DNA from: Eudromia elegans
Lineage: Eukaryota; Chordata; Aves; Tinamiformes; Tinamidae
Length of the DNA: 64,000 nt
NCBI GenBank assembly: GCA_003342815.1
Contig: PTEX01000060.1
Span: 1,955,849 to 2,019,848, forward strand
Direction of reading: 5' to 3'
The position numbers and the translations under genes were made by a program. The stretch's first letter is position 1. Each line of letters opens with the position of its first letter. The notes beneath the pieces were generated by a model that made no database searches, was not told the origin of the DNA, and worked only from the letters and a program-made list of their open reading frames with translations. Positions 22,854 to 37,646 of this stretch are shown here, one piece after another.

Positions 22854-25800
22854 AATCCCAGTTCCAATACGTGACAGTTCAGCCCTAGAATAACTTGCCC
22901 TGTGAGTAAGCCTGAATTTTATTGTTAACCCCAGTTATTGGAAAAGCAGCACTTAAACATCAGCATTCCTGTTAAATATGAACTGGGGAGAGGTCACAAA
23001 GTTTGTAGATTGAGAGAAACAAGGTTTCCTCTTTTCTTTGCATAAAGACTGAAGTAAATACATGCCTGTTCCTCTTTAAAAAAGCTGAATGGAAACATGA
23101 GCAACCCATTCTCTTTAACTCAGAGCTTCCATAAGCATCTTAAGTCTCCCATGAACCTGTAATCGTTTATCTAGAAAACATACAGCGAACTCAACAACAT
23201 GCATACATTTTTAACTAGAAAAGAATTGGAATGTTTTCCAAAGGGCAGATTAATCATCGTTAAGACCCTGAAAGAAAAATCCTCACACACTGTATTCGTC
23301 AAAAGGTTCATGAATTTAAGAAATTTCAAACCTCACCTCGTGTTGTGTCTTGCTGGGGACTGAAGAAAAGCTCCAAATCTGTATTCAGCCCTAGCCTCAG
23401 GGTGTTCTTGCTGCAGTTGCTAGGATCTGAGATCTCAGTGGTTGAGTTTTCTCATACTCCTCAGTGAGGGTAGTGGTTTCAGAGGAGTTATCAGGCCACA
23501 GAAAGGTGTTTAATGGAGTTAAACACACATCATTAATGCCTAATGTCCACTAATTAGTTAAAAAACACGTACAACACACAGATCCACTAAGGCATTTGAC
23601 ATGACTGGTCAAGGGGTCATTTCATGCAATTCTCAGCAGATGCCAAAGGCTGCTCTTTCTCACACTCATCTTTCTGAAAATGTCATTTTTACAAGAAATA
23701 GAACTGCTTTTTTCTGTTAATCAGTATTTTTTTTCTACACAAGTTAACAGTGTAAATATTCTAATTGCTCATTGCATTTGTTTTTCTGTTTCTCTTAGAA
23801 GCTTCCTTCCAGAGCAGACCCTTGCCTCCGCCATTGCGTTTCTGCAGCATGTCAGCTCACATTGCACAGCCTGACAGGTGAAGCAGGAGAAAATAAGGTT
23901 GCGGTTTTTTTCCTTTCCTCCACCCACACACCAAAACAAAAGTCACAGCATAGGTCAAATATAATTACAGTTTGTATGACATGGCTTCATGGCTTCATAC
24001 TTCAAATATTTCTGTTTTTCAGGTTGCAGCTTAAGCTTGGCTCACAATACGAGATTTTCTGATATACAAAGCTATTGTGATGCCATCTCTACTCACTGGG
24101 CTTGACATTTGGGGAGATTAATTGTATCCTTACTTTGCTGAATGACTTTTCATAATAGATTTTCTTTTATGAGAAGTGGAGCTAAGCCAAAAAGCAGATA
24201 TCTTATTGAAAAGTCCTAAAAAGTTCAAGAAGAACCTTTATTTAATAATTTTAGTAGTATCTTGTTATGCATGCACTTACTATTTTAACATTTTTGTGAT
24301 ACTAAAAATATATGTCTCAGCCATGGCAGTAGAAAGGGTTTAGTTCATTTATTTGAGAGAGATCCTAACTATCAGCCTGGATGCACAGTTAGTTATATTA
24401 AAATTCCCACCTTAACTGCTGCTTAACTAGAATAACTTTAAAAAAAGAAAAAACAAAACAAAAAAAAAAAAAAGCAAGGAAAAACATCTTTGCAAAGCTC
24501 TTTCTGAGGGCTTTATTTCCAAATGGGAGATATTTAAGCTCTGTTTTTCTTCTGCCCAGCACAATCCTACTTCTCGATATCAGAAATCCCTTTGGTGGCG
24601 GGAGAAAGGCACCGCTTCTCAGCTCTGTGGATTTTACTGTCTTGTCACATCAGAGATAATCCTATTATTTCTTCCGCGAACTTTCTTCCTAAGGATGAAA
24701 ATGAAAAGCCATAAACTAACAGACAGAAAAATGAAATAAAGCCCACAACACAAGCTGCAGTAGAGAAAGCTATAAATATGAGGAAATTTTGAGATGATTC
24801 ACTTAATTCCAACCTGCTCAATTCTTTTTCATGCCTCATTACTTGCTCAGCTGATCCTCAATTTCAACCAGTTCTTTCTGTCTTTAAATCAAAACTTTGA
24901 TGAGATACTGCAGCCCAAAGAGATTTCCCCTAAATCTTCTGTGATTTCTATGGGAGAACAAGGAATTTAATTCATTCAGCCTGAATTCTACACAATGCCT
25001 TTAAACTTTCTTCCCTATTCTCACCCCAATAAATCAGTAATACTCTGCTTCTAGCTTTAGGTTGTTTGGAGCCATAAAACATTTATTAACAAATTCTCCA
25101 TTATAGGAACTGCTTTTTCCAGAATGCTTTTCTGGACCTCACCATTTAAAGTTGGCAGAAAATACAGCTGAAGTCCTAAACATAAATTTAAAAAAAAAAT
25201 CTTATGATCAGCAGCTCTCTCTTCCTCTTTTATCTCTTTTCATCCACTTCTTCCCACACATACTTGCCATGCTAGCCTTCTTTGTGTACTCTGGAAATAT
25301 TTGTTGTTTAGAGAATAAGCTTGGGTTTGAAATTTTAACATGTGCATTGGAAATACTGTTACGACTCTTTATTGACCAAATACATTGGTCCTACCAGCAA
25401 TGTGTATATGTGTAATTGCAACGTAGCACAGTTACTGCTTGCTACAACTTTATTCATTCTTTTCCTCTCATCATGTCTCCTAAAGCTGAAGAGAAGAAAT
25501 CTTACCTTTAAAAACTTCATGCCCTGGTCATCGTTTATACCGTGTTCAAATTATTTGGAATTATACACCTAAGAAGACATCTGCTCTTTAGACTGCACTA
25601 AATATCAGATGGATTTCAGACCAAATTAAAAGTATTCCTGCATAACATCACGTTATTCCACTTTTTTTTTTTCAATATTTGTGAAGTTATCATCGGCAGA
25701 CATGGGCTTCCCTGTGGATTGCTGCCCCTTTTCAAGCTGCATCAGCCATGCCGAGTTAATGGACCGCGTTTCAGCAGAGCGGGTGGGAGGCGAAACACAC

Positions 25801-28800
25801 GGAGCTATTTAGCATTTAGCATTAGGGAGCCTTTTCTCTTTCCTTCTGTCTTGTCTAAAAATGTTACTTAAGTGTTTGCAGTTATCAACTAGCAAGCGCC
25901 TCTGGAACCTGTTTGGCTTGCCAAAATAAAATGGAATAATAATGGGTCAAAAAAATGAAAAAAAAAAAAAAGGAAAAAAAAGGAAGCTTATCCCACCAAA
26001 GAACTGCAGGTTCAGCCCTGCTCAAGTGCTACCATTTGCTTTCGCCATGGATGCTTACTAGAGAGACACTGGATCAAGTTTGTAACGAGGGTACACATAA
26101 AGCACTACTAAATTCACCAAAACTGTATTGATTTACACCAGCTGGGTAATGGGGGAGGAAGTGAGCTCAATTTTGCTAACAGCCCTATTGAGAAGCAGCT
26201 TGGCTTTTGTTTTCCTGTAAGTCTTCAAAGACACTAGGCTCTAAATGGGAGAGTCAGGAGGAGGAATAGAAAGCTCAAGGCAGGGAGGTGGCCACTGTCA
26301 CAAGGCAAGAGTGCCCTGGGGAAAGCACCGAGGCCTCACACACTCATGGCACTGAAGCACCCTTGATGTAAGAAAGCTTTAAACCATCCAGCCTGACAAC
26401 TGGAGCCAAGTTTCTCTGCACCACAGCTAGTCTGGGATTACGACTGACCTGGCTCATTCAGGCTCAGTACCAGAAGTTGAAGGCAGATGACTAAGGTGCT
26501 CAGCCACTTAAAGTCACTCAGGTTCTATGTCCCCTTGACAGGAACAAAACCTGATAGCTGAGTAGCTTTAAAAATTGATTTGTGAGAGCTTTGAAATTTC
26601 CTGCCTCCTCTATCTCCATACAAGTTCATCTGAAGGAGATTGTGCCTCCCTTAGTACAGTGAGATGCCTGAATTCCAACTTTGAGCACTTCTCTTGATCA
26701 GAAGAGCAAATACCACATTAAGAAGCAGGCTACTCTTTTGCCTGTGACATTTTCACTCTTAAATACAGTAATCCATAAAGCCTGTTTTGTATGAACAATC
26801 CAAGATTTTTCTGCTGAGGATTTCTCCATGCCACTTCTTTTCCCTGGAACAACAGCAATGTCTAATTTCACCCATGACAACGTGTTATCTCACATCTTAC
26901 TACCTCCATCTGCTGTTTTGCATGTGCACTATCACCTTCACCTTCAAAGCCAGAAAAAGGTGATTGTGTTTTGGCAAATAACACAGGTAGATCCCAGATC
27001 TCCAGCAGTAATTGCTATTAAAACAGGATAGGCAACACTGGTATAGGCTTGTTGTGAGTCCTCGTGACTCCCTCTAGAGACTCAATAATACGTCCTTAGA
27101 TTTTACATTTTTAATTTTGAACAAATGCAAAGATATGAATGGAAAAGGACTGAGCAGGAGGAAAAAAATTGCTTATCATGATTAATCTCTGATTTTATCA
27201 CAGCAGCCCTAAGATATCTGAGTCTGACTAAACTGTGCAGTTCTGCAAACTGCTTCCACATTTCTATTTTGCTGAATTCTGTACTTTGTATTAAAATTGC
27301 ACATCATGATCAAGCATTAGATCTCTTTAGGCAATGAGATTTACAAAAATACAAGGGAATATTATTAAGCTGAAAGTGTGGACACAGCAAACAGTGTCAA
27401 ACAGATGCTAAACACAGAAGCAGAACCTATCTATCCTACATGATGGTCACAGAAATGCTGGCATGGACCCCAGTATGCTCAGTAAGCAGCTTTAAAAACA
27501 ATTACCTGTGGCTCCCACAGAGTCAGTTTTAAAGGTCTTCATAAACAGACCTTGTCCCCATGACATAGATGTCTAAACTAAGGCAAAAAAAGGGTTCCCT
27601 TCCTGGAGTCTTTTAAAGGCTCTTGACTTCTTCCAAGACTTTTACAGGAGTGTTGAATCAGCATTAAGAAGCCTACTATACAGAACAAAAACTAGATGCT
27701 TGGTAGCACCCACACTGGTTATAGAGAAAGTTCTTATACTTAAAACAAAAAACAAACAAACAAAGAGAAAAAAAGGTCATAAATGAGAGAAGTTGTTTCA
27801 GAAGAGCTGTCTGGAAAGATACCTGAACAACACTGATTAGGGGTTTTGTTTAGATGAGCTAGGAAAAGTGTGTTTATCAAAACATTCTGAAATTCACAAA
27901 AATAAGGTGGAAAAGATGTTGCACAATTGTCTTGGAATTATTCTTACTGAACACAAGAGACCAGATGTTCAAGGCCACTCAAGTCTCAATACTGTGGCAT
28001 AAACTTGTTATTCTTTTGCAGATGCTTCAGAGTGGAATTTTCTCGCTGTTCACAGAATGTGCCTGCCTGGAAATCATAAATTTCAAAACAGTGACATGAG
28101 CAGTGGTAGAAATATTTCCAGAATGTGAAAAATGCGCCTGTTTGGTTAGAAATTTGGCAGAGAAACGTTGACAAATGTCAACAATGTAGCTGGAAAAGTC
28201 ACCACCCCAGTTTACTGTTCTGCTCCTCTGCTGGAGGTCTTGTCTCTTGCTTTAGTAGAATATGTTCCCATTCCTCAGTCACCATCTTCCAGTGACACAT
28301 CTGCCTGAGATGCTAAGTAAGAACATCTTTCTCAGTAATCACGTGGTAGAAAAGCTGATCTAAAGCTGCCTATTTCCACACCAGGGTCTTCTGGTTTATT
28401 ATGGATATCACTTGGAGAAGAACACGGACAGAGTTTTATCTCTACAGTGGAGTGTGTAGTGTCCTTGAGTGAGATTACTTCACTTAGCTTTAGACACTGA
28501 GACACTTGAAAACCTAAGCGTGCAAATTAAGTGAAACCACGCTGTTCCTTAGGAAGCCTCTTCTCTCTATTGACTATAAAAGCAGCCCAGAGTGACTATC
28601 TTAGATGGAGACATTTACAAAACAGTAGATAATAGGAGCCCCATCTTCCCCGTGGAGCATCAGAAAGCATTCGGCCATTTCAGCAGTCTGTTCTTTTCCC
28701 AAGAAAAACACTGACTCTTTACCATTTACAATAAAAGAGAATCTGAACACTTACAGTGACAAATGATTTCATCAGCTTTGCCAGATGGGTCACAGTTAGG

Positions 28801-31800
28801 AAACAAGCAAGCCAAGTTCTTGAAAAAAAAATGAAATGTGCTCCATGTTCACATCATTGCACTCAGTTTATTCTATGCAAACCAAGCACTTGGACATAAC
28901 TGCTCTAAGTATCTTGAACCTACATCAGAAAACATTTTGCCAAAGTACTTGCATTTGGTAGCAAATTAATTTGACAGCTTTACCAGTATACAATTTAGTA
29001 TGAATGGTTTAAACATCACTGAATTCTTTCATTGCTAAGTCCTTGAGAAGTCTGTTTATTTCTGCTAAACTTGAAGGCTGTGATAGGTCATTTTCTTCTT
29101 ACTATGACAAGTATAGCATCAAGGAATGACAAAATCGCTATATAAACTACATTATTTTGTAATCAAGAAAAAGGTGGCTTACAAAGTTATACTGGTTTTT
29201 TTTCAGTTATATAAGCTAACACCTAAGCGACCATCAGCTAACATCTAAGTGAGTGACAGATTAGCAATGCTCATTTTTTAGCAGTGTATGTCAACATTGA
29301 TAATCACAGTAAAAACGTTTATTGCTTTGAAACTGCAGCTGTATGTGTGGTGTATGTAATTGCAAAGGTTACCATGAAAAGGGATACTAGCTGAGGAACA
29401 GGCCATCTAGAAGGCTCAATTGTTGCATCTTCTTCCTGGTTTTTTTTTTTTTTTAATTTCCTTATGTTATGACACTAATACTTTAATATCACAGAGAAAA
29501 CTGGTTTTGTCCAATAAGCAAGGAAATATTTGTTGCAGATTGTTGGCTTGTTTTTTTGTCATGCCATTAAACACAAAGCAGTTCTTCATCCCAGCTACTA
29601 GGCAACCAACAGTTTTCAAAACAGTCATTTAAATTATTCCCAGAGAGGAAGAGAGCTAGTGAGGAGAGATGTTAGAGGGCTGTTGCTTATTTAATGCTTA
29701 GTTTTCCGTTGAAGAAATATAGAGTAATTAAACAAATAAACAGAAACTTGTGGTTATCTATTGCATTGTATATGTTATCATAAATTAATTCATAGGCATC
29801 AGAAAAGTTATGAATGTAACAGCTTCAGAATTTAAATGCAGGGAAGATAGACAGGGAGTATATTCTCCTGGATTAAATATGCTTCATTAAGCCTATAAAT
29901 CAAAGATAACCAGTAGCAAGAAATACCAGAGATAGATTAAGCACAACAGAATGCTGATGAAAAAGCAGCAGTTTGGAAAGCAGTCCAACTGGGTGTTTTA
30001 AAAAAGAGATTTAGAGTACTTTTTTTTGTTGAAAGTCATACAAAAGTACTTGGTCATGACAGGACCAGCTAAACAAGCACTGGCCCATCACAGAGATTTG
30101 TACATTAATAAAATCAACCTTAATGAGGAAATCAGCAGTAAGTGATAAGATAATATCAAATTTCTAAATAATCTTAATAATTCTAAATAGTATTAAAATA
30201 TTAGTAATAATATTATGTATCCACATCCTGCAGAGAGCATTAAAATTATTAAATGTTTGTAAAACAATCCGAAGCTGAAAACTCTTATATAAGAGCACTA
30301 AATATAGCATTGCCAAAAATAAGGAAACTTACGTGCATCACATTACAAAGATTAAGGACAGCATGTCTGAGAATGTAATTGTATGGATGGAAACATGGCC
30401 ATTGTTTCACTAGTGGTCAATGTTACAGCCAACTTTACTCAGAATGCAATATTTTAAGAGCATTTAAGACTATTTGACTTTGTGATCTAGCATCTTGCAT
30501 GTTAGAAGCAATATTAGTTTTCTCACATTTTCTTATATTGAGACAAGGGAGTCTTTCAAAAAAAAAAAACTTAATGCCTTTGCTAAAATAAAAAGGGAAA
30601 AAAGGGGGAAAGAAAAGAAAACAGTCATGATCTTGATTCAGTTTAGCCATGTACCACTCATGTAGAGGATTAGGTCCTCTCCAATGCACATTCAAAGATA
30701 ATTCAATTCATCCTTAGTTCTGATGTCTAAGAGCATGGAGAAGAATCATATTTTGGAAGTGTCTATTTCTCTCCTTCAAGAGAACCTAAACAGATGCCCA
30801 AACAGGATGCATGCCTTTTAGATATGTAATGTAAAATGAGGTCCTTAACTTAAATCCGACCTTTTGAGAATGACTGATGAAAGACAGAGCAATAAACACT
30901 TCACGGTGCTACTGAACCTTTGGAAAAACAGCAGGGTAGGTAATAGAAAAAGACCTTGTTCCCATGACTGTATTACCTACCAGCCTATTCTTCAGCCTGA
31001 AATGAGATTTTTTTTTCAACTTCCTATATAAAATTATGACAGTTATGCTTTTTTTCCTGATCCTTAGCGGAAACAAGAAAAAAGTTTATATTTACTGAAA
31101 TGCCACATAATATGAAATAGCTAGTAATAAATCCAAGCGTGTCCTCATTCATATCTCTGTCTTCTTTTTTCTTTAAATGACTTATTGAAAAAGATCTATT
31201 ATAATGTTGAGTAAGCTGGGTCTCCCAGTGCTGCTCGAAGAAGTGAGATGGCTCAAAGGATTATCAAAGACATTGCCAGTAACAACCTATTTACTGCCAA
31301 AAACTCTTTATCACCAAAAAATACTGAGCTCAAGCCAATGACCAAATTAATGTATCACCCATTAACTAGTAGAATTAAGTAAAATGTAGTAATATATTAA
31401 GTAAATGGTGTAATGTAGTAAGTAATTTTTTTTTCCAAAAAATCCTATTTGTCATGAACACAGAAGCAGCAGTTAGGAGCTTAAAAGGGCTCGCAATGAT
31501 TGTCAGTCAAAAGAAACTATATTTCAATTTTGAGACTCTCATGCGGGCCACAGAGGTGGTGAAGAAAGGAACAGCCACTGCTTTCCTGAGCAACTCTTCT
31601 CCCTCCCTCTTCTCGCACAGGAACAGGACAGCAGGTGAAAATCCTGCCAAGCCACACATGCCTGTTTCCTTCTCCAGTCTCTTCTTCTCTATCTCCTGGA
31701 GAAGATAATGAGTAATCTGGGCCTTTCATAAGAGGCAGCAGCAAGAGAGATACATGCGAGTGGAAGTTAGCACGTTGTCTGGGCAGCACCTTGCTCCTCA

Positions 31801-34800
31801 AATAATTGTTCCCAAGATTCTACGGAAGTAGGTTAGATCAAAACATCCTAGAAGCTATGCTGGATGTTGTGGATGAAAATTTAAAGGATGAAAGTTGGAT
31901 TTGAAAGGTTAGATAACTAGGCTTTAATCTGAATTGTGCCACTGATGTGGTGTACAGGAGTAAGCAAGATTCACATAATCTAGCTTTCCAAAAGTGATAA
32001 TTGTTCTTGGCCTTCTCTATGCTTTCTCTGAAAGTGAAGAGCCTTTCCTTTTTTAACATCATTCTTGCTGTGTCAAGAATAAGGAGACTTTTCTAATGAC
32101 TGATGAAACAACTCAGTGCCTTGGAGCAAGGATGTGTCTGTATTCTCTGTCTTCAACAACTAGTTTCTCCTAGGAATAATAACTCCCTCTGGTCTTTCTC
32201 TCTAGGATCTCCCCTGAACATCCAAATGTTATAAAGTCATAGAAAGACTAGAATAAATTATCTGTTATTTCTGTTAAGGAACCAGTGCAAAGCAAGCCTG
32301 AAGCAAATCAAGGCAGATTTCATTACAAGCTTTCTTTGATCCACAGGGTTTCAAGGACTTGCATGGTACAAATGTAGCCGTGCTTGTTTGCCCCTCTCAT
32401 TCTCTTCCTCAGTTTAAGGATATGTTCTTTAGAATACTTAATGCTATTTTTCTTGTCTTTCTCTGTGTCTCTCTCAGATCTTTCTTTCTGGTGGGAAAGG
32501 ATAAGACTTGGGCTACAACATATTCTGAAGACTTACATGTTTTTCTAAGTAGCCAATTATATACGTAATCAAATGCCTAAAAAAACTCCGTAGCAATTAC
32601 CACTTCTTGAACTGAGAATGAATCAGAGCTCCTGACCTTCCCTCGGAAGATTTTTGAAGTCATTGCACTATGCCAACAAATGTTTTCCCTGCCAAAGTGA
32701 TGAAAGCAGGAAAATGTGTACTGGACATGTATTAGATGAATGTGGTATGTCTTCATTACAGAATCCTGCCATTTCTGCAACCACATTCATTTCTGCAACA
32801 CATGAACAAGTTGATGAGCTCTTCTGAATCAGTTATTGTTTCAGACTACCAAAGTTTTGTACTAATTGGTTTCTCAAAAAGAGATGACACATGAAAACTA
32901 GAGTGGATATAGCTGATGAGTGAATATTTATCACTCATATCTACACCTCTGAAAATATGATAGTCTAAGTAATATGGGTAGTACTACATACTGTGTTCAT
33001 AAAATGGAAATATTTTTATAAGGAAAACATGCTTATTTACAGAGGAGCAGGAACTAGCCATTACTTTCAAGCCATGTGCAAAGTTTCTAATGTCCATAAA
33101 TTTAGAATTTATGACTGTCCCAAATTCATAGAGATTATGACCTTTCCTTTTCTGACAGTTTAGCTGATTTGTTAGCAGTTCAAGCACTGGCTGAATTGTT
33201 AAGGGTCACTTACATGCTGCCTCAAAGGGACTTGCCTGTTAGTGGATCTCTAACTCTTACTAGAGTTCATAGTCCTAGATACACTATTGGTCTTGCTTAC
33301 ATGAGTTCTTTCTTCCAAAACACTTGTTAACACTAGCAGTGGGACTAATTCCTGCTGAAGTTTGACTCATTTGGCCAATGTTCTGCATTTTTGAGAAAGC
33401 CAAAATTCTTGGAAACGAAATATCTATCCTCAGTTTTGTCTCCACTCTTGCCAGAATTTGCTTTTCCTTCATCTGCTGTGCGTCCCCCAGTGTTTGGATG
33501 GCTGTTCTCACTTGAGTTGTTTATTTGATGTCATCTCCAGTATGCATGGCCTCCAACTCTCTCTTACTGTAATAAACTGTCCATTATACAAAGTTGACAA
33601 ATGGGGCACTGATTCCCATGTTTTCTAATACAGACGATAAGCCAGCACTGTCTCTCTGTTCCCTCTCTATGTTGTCATTGCCATCAGTCACTTTATCATC
33701 AATGCCATTTTCATGTCATTTTGTGAGTACACAGAGCAGGACATCTTGTGCTTATGATCCCATGTGGTGTTGAACTGGTTGAATTTTGTGACAGGTTCTG
33801 TGACTCACTCTTTCATTAGGTTATCTGGAGTATGCTTACACTTACTGTGCAAGCCTTCAGCTTCCTCAGTCCAGCTGCTATCTAAATGATCTCCAGCAGT
33901 CCATCCCTGGAGCACTGTTGTGTAACCCACAGCAGCATGTTGTTCTTATTCTCACCATAAAAAAAGTTGCTGGTGAAAATCTTGATGCTAAGTGAGAGAC
34001 TTTACACCGACCACCTCTGAGAATAAGATAAAATTCAAGGACTTTCTCACCCAGGTATTCCAGTTCAAAGATTTTCAGAGGACTAGGAAATTTGTGTTGC
34101 TCAATACACCATATGTTTTTTAATTTGTGTAAAATTAAAGATGTACAGTAGTACATCTTTGGCAATCATAATAAGTCTTTAATTCTAAAAGGAAGCACTG
34201 ACTTCTTTTATGAAATATGTTAAGTGTCTTTCAATCAATGCAGTTAACCTGGCCACGGTTACAGTACTGTCACAGTGTTAAATTTAGTATACATTTATTT
34301 ATATGACAACTTGCAGTCTTCCCAAATCCCTCCAGGTTAATGGAATTTTGCAAGCTAGGGAGCTCCAGGATGGTCTGTGGAGCTTTAACTTCTGATTGAT
34401 CTTTGAATTTCCTCCTTGAATCACATATTAAAACTTTGGGCAAATCCACCCCTGTCTCCCTGGTCTCTGTGATTAATAAAATTTTATCTACATTTAGAGC
34501 TCAGGTGAGGAATTGAGCTGAAGTCACCTGAGTCCCGCACCTGATGCTGTCCTTCCATCTCCAGTCCTATAAAATCCAAGTAACTGTGTTCATTGCTTCC
34601 CCACCATGTTTCTTTTACTAACAGTCTGCATTTGTTTGTCACCTTGACTGCCTATGTTGTGTGTGCCCTTTAGTCGGTCACCACTTTCTCCTGTCTAAAA
34701 TTGGCTTTTATCACTTTTGTTGGCAGATACTATTGCTAGCTGCACAATCTATCAGGAAATAAATTGCTCCTTAATGTAAAAGCTGAAAAGAAATTGCAGC

Positions 34801-36521
34801 ATCCTTCTTTTTTAGTACAGGCTTAAAGGAAGTGCTCTCTTGTTCACGTAAAAAGCAAAGTTCTTTCCCTCATCCTAGTCTTCCCATATTGGTATGCAAA
34901 ATGGCTCTTTTTGACTTTATTTGCATCACTGACCTTAGCTTAGTAATTTTTATTCTTGCTCAACTTCCTTTATGTATAAACTGGATTGTGTTATCTGCCT
35001 TTCTGATCCTCTTGTTTCTGTTTGAAAAAGGTTTGTTTTCTTAGGCTTGCAACCTTGTTTTGATCTAGTGACTATTCTGTTTTCACCATTTCAGTTGACA
35101 AATTCTTCTGTCCTTGATAGTAAGTGAGATTTCTGTTTTTCTCAACAATATGTCCTGAAATATGGAACCAACCACCTGGCCTTGTTGATGTAACAGGAAA
35201 TGTCTCCAAAGTTCCAAATGGGTTCAAGATATCTTGGTTTGGTAACATAGGTATATATTCCCTCCTCAGTTGTTCATTTTTTGCTTAAAAAATATATATC
35301 TTTTGACACGTTATGATCAATGCCAGAGCACTCACAAACGTGACTTACCAGTCACCCTTATTAGCTTTGCAATATATTATACAGTATTTTCACTTCTCAT
35401 TCTTCTTCTCCAGGAAAATAATAAGGTTTAACTTTTCATATTTGTTATCCACTGATAGCACAGTTCAATCCTTGCTTCTTTTCTTTCACTTTCATGCTTC
35501 AAGTTCTTCATCTTTAAGAGTCTGAGTCCCTTTGTGCCACTTCCCGAATCCTTTCCAAATGACCATTTTTGTTTGTTTTGTTTTTGATTTTAAATCATGT
35601 TTTCATTTGGGGTTATTTTTGTCACTAGGTTCCAGATATCACATATGTACTCCCCTGTGTACTCCAAACACATAAATCAAAATTGAATCTTTAGCAAGTA
35701 CATGATCATCCAACTTTAGCCAAAGTTCAAGACATGCCCGTGCACATCACCAGCCTCATGTCTCTTCTTAGGACTTTTCTCTCTTTTGCTCTCAGTTTCA
35801 AATGCTCCTTTCTAAATTCTATAGGGATGATCACCCTTCTCTCTTCTAATCAAAGACTTTTCCACAGCAGGAGCTCCTGTTTTCATTAGCCTTTGTGACG
35901 AACTAATGATGAGATCTCCATCATAGAAATAAAACCACCAAACTCATCCTTGCTGGAGAATTAAGAATGATTAGAATCTAGCTCTGCAGAGATATTCTTA
36001 CTTAACTCAGTCAGGATCTGAATTGGAATGCACCATAAGGTACTGCCATCTGCCAATTTATTTCAACCTAGAAATCAACAAATCAATTCAGTTCCAAATA
36101 AAAATTAACAATTTTTAAGAATATTCTAGAAATCAAAATTCTGCTAAAAATGGCTAGTGAACTAGGTAGATTTTTTTTTTTATATACTCAACTATGGTAT
36201 TTCACATTTGCTAAAATTATAATTATAAATAGAAGCGATAACATATGACTTATCTTCATCTTCTATTGAGTTTAACATTTTAAAAACTCACTGCTTTGAA
36301 ATGAATGCGTTTTCAAGGCTTATTCCGGCACAGCAGGAAAAAAAAAAAAAGACTTTATGTCATGCATAGACAGTTACAACATAGTCTCTTCTCAGTGCAA
36401 CCAGATGACATTCTCAGTCATGGGGACTGAACAGAGAAAAAAGAACCCTAAAAGCTTGCTAGACTTGCTAGATTAGGAAAAAGATTTTTATAAAATCTCT
36501 GCTAATAAATGAAATTACTTT
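22854..36521. other. Gene desert, no exon recognised
   Basis: About 13.7 kb of AT-rich sequence without a recognisable coding exon, RNA gene or intact mobile element. It includes A-rich runs (24439-24476, 25959-25982), a T run at 29441-29455 and short imperfect duplications such as 29214-29255. A pyrimidine-rich stretch at 32.3-35.6 kb looks like old, unassignable repeat-derived sequence. Confidence 0.5.
24439..24476. repeat. A-rich simple sequence
   Basis: A run of mixed poly-A with G and C interruptions (AAAAAACAAAACAAAA type). Simple sequence only. Confidence 0.7.
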
Positions 36522-36687
36522 CACAGAATCACACAGAATGGTTGAGGTTGGAAGAGGTCTCTAGAGATCATCTAGTCCAATACTCAAGCAGGGACACGTG
36601 CTCAAACAGAGATACCTAGAGCATGTGACACAGGGTCAAAACCTGGCAGGTTTTGAGGATCTCCAGAGGAGGCTCCACAACCTCTCT
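36522..36687 (-). repeat. CR1 LINE 3' fragment, antisense
   Basis: It begins with CACAGAATCACACAGAATGG and continues through GAGGTTGGAAGAGGTCTCT and GATCATCTAGTCCAATACTC, the reverse complement of a CR1 3' end. It stops at CTCCACAACCTCTCT. Strongly diverged and truncated. Confidence 0.92.
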
Positions 36688-36952
36688 TTTTTGACTTTAC
36701 AGACAATTAAAATGGCCGATACTGATAGCAATAATTTCTGAGTAACATTTCAAAAAATAAGCAAAGAAATAAAAAAACAAGTCCATGCGGAAGTCACAGT
36801 CCAAATTACTGCAAAGCAATCTCACCTCTTAGGTGATATACCTTGCTATATTTGGAGCCATGAAAAAGGATTACGGTTATTAGCAGTTGAGACATTGTAT
36901 CTCACACTCAGATTATCAGATGCTCACTTGGCTCTGTAGAATGAAAGATCAG
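36688..36952. other. Unique spacer between two CR1 fragments
   Basis: AT-rich spacer of 265 bp with nothing recognised. Both neighbouring CR1 copies lie antisense. Confidence 0.5.
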
Positions 36953-37118
36953 AGAGTCACAGAATGGTTGAGATTGAAGGGACCTCTAGAGATCATCCAG
37001 TCCAACCCCCCTGCTGCAGCAGGGACCCCTATAACACGACGTACAAGGTCATATCCAGGTGGGTTTTGAAGGTCTCCAAAGAAGGAGACTCCACAACCTC
37101 TCTGGGCAGCCTGTTCCA
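36953..37118 (-). repeat. CR1 LINE, antisense, first part (interrupted)
   Basis: The reverse complement of a CR1 3' end, from AGAGTCACAGAATGGTTGAG to GGGCAGCCTGTTCCA. The element is cut at 37118 by a second CR1 and continues at 37655 with GGGCTCTGTCACC, which is the next block of the CR1 consensus in this orientation. Confidence 0.9.
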
Positions 37119-37646
37119 CATCTGGAGTACTGGGTGCAGTTCTGGATTCCCTAGTATGAGAGGAACGTGAAGCTTCTATAGAGGGTCCAGCGACTAGCAA
37201 CAAAGGCGATTAAGGGACAGGAACACCAATCATATGAAGAAAGATTAAATGAGCTAGGCCTGTTTAGCCTAGATAAGACTGAGAGAAAATCTGATTAATA
37301 TGAACAAGTATCTGAGGAATGATTGTAGGGAGTAGAGGGCCAAACTCTTTTTGGTAGTGGCCAGTGATAGGAGAAGGGGTAATGGATAAAAAATGTAAAA
37401 AACCAGGAAGTTCCATGTCCATGTGAGGAAGAATTTCTTTCGTGTGATGGTGACAGAGCCCTGGAAGAGGCTGTCCAGAGAGGTTGTGGAGTCTCCTTCT
37501 CTGGAGATCTTCCAAACCCACCTGGCTGCTACCCTGGGTAGCTCTGGGTGTCCCTGCTGGAGCAGGGGGGTTAGACTAGATGATCTCTAGAGATCTATTC
37601 CAACCTTAAGGGTTCTGGGATTCTGGGATTCTCTGATTCTCTGATT
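37119..37646 (+). mobile_element. CR1 LINE 3' copy inserted into another CR1
   Basis: A 528-bp 5'-truncated CR1 on the + strand. It runs from TCTGGAGTACTGGGTGCAGT through GAGAGGTTGTGGAGTCTCC and GGTTAGACTAGATGATCTCT to a tail of GATTCTGG and GATTCTCT octamers. The host CR1 sequence CTGTTCCA occurs at 37111-37118 and again at 37647-37654, directly flanking the insert: an 8-bp target-site duplication. It has no intact reverse-transcriptase frame and is not autonomous. Confidence 0.88.

Noticed and set aside
33284-34165. Minus-strand stretch with protein-like fragments in several frames, considered as a decayed retrogene or retroelement
   Set aside because: Frames are broken by stops and no family could be assigned; only a translated database search would settle it.
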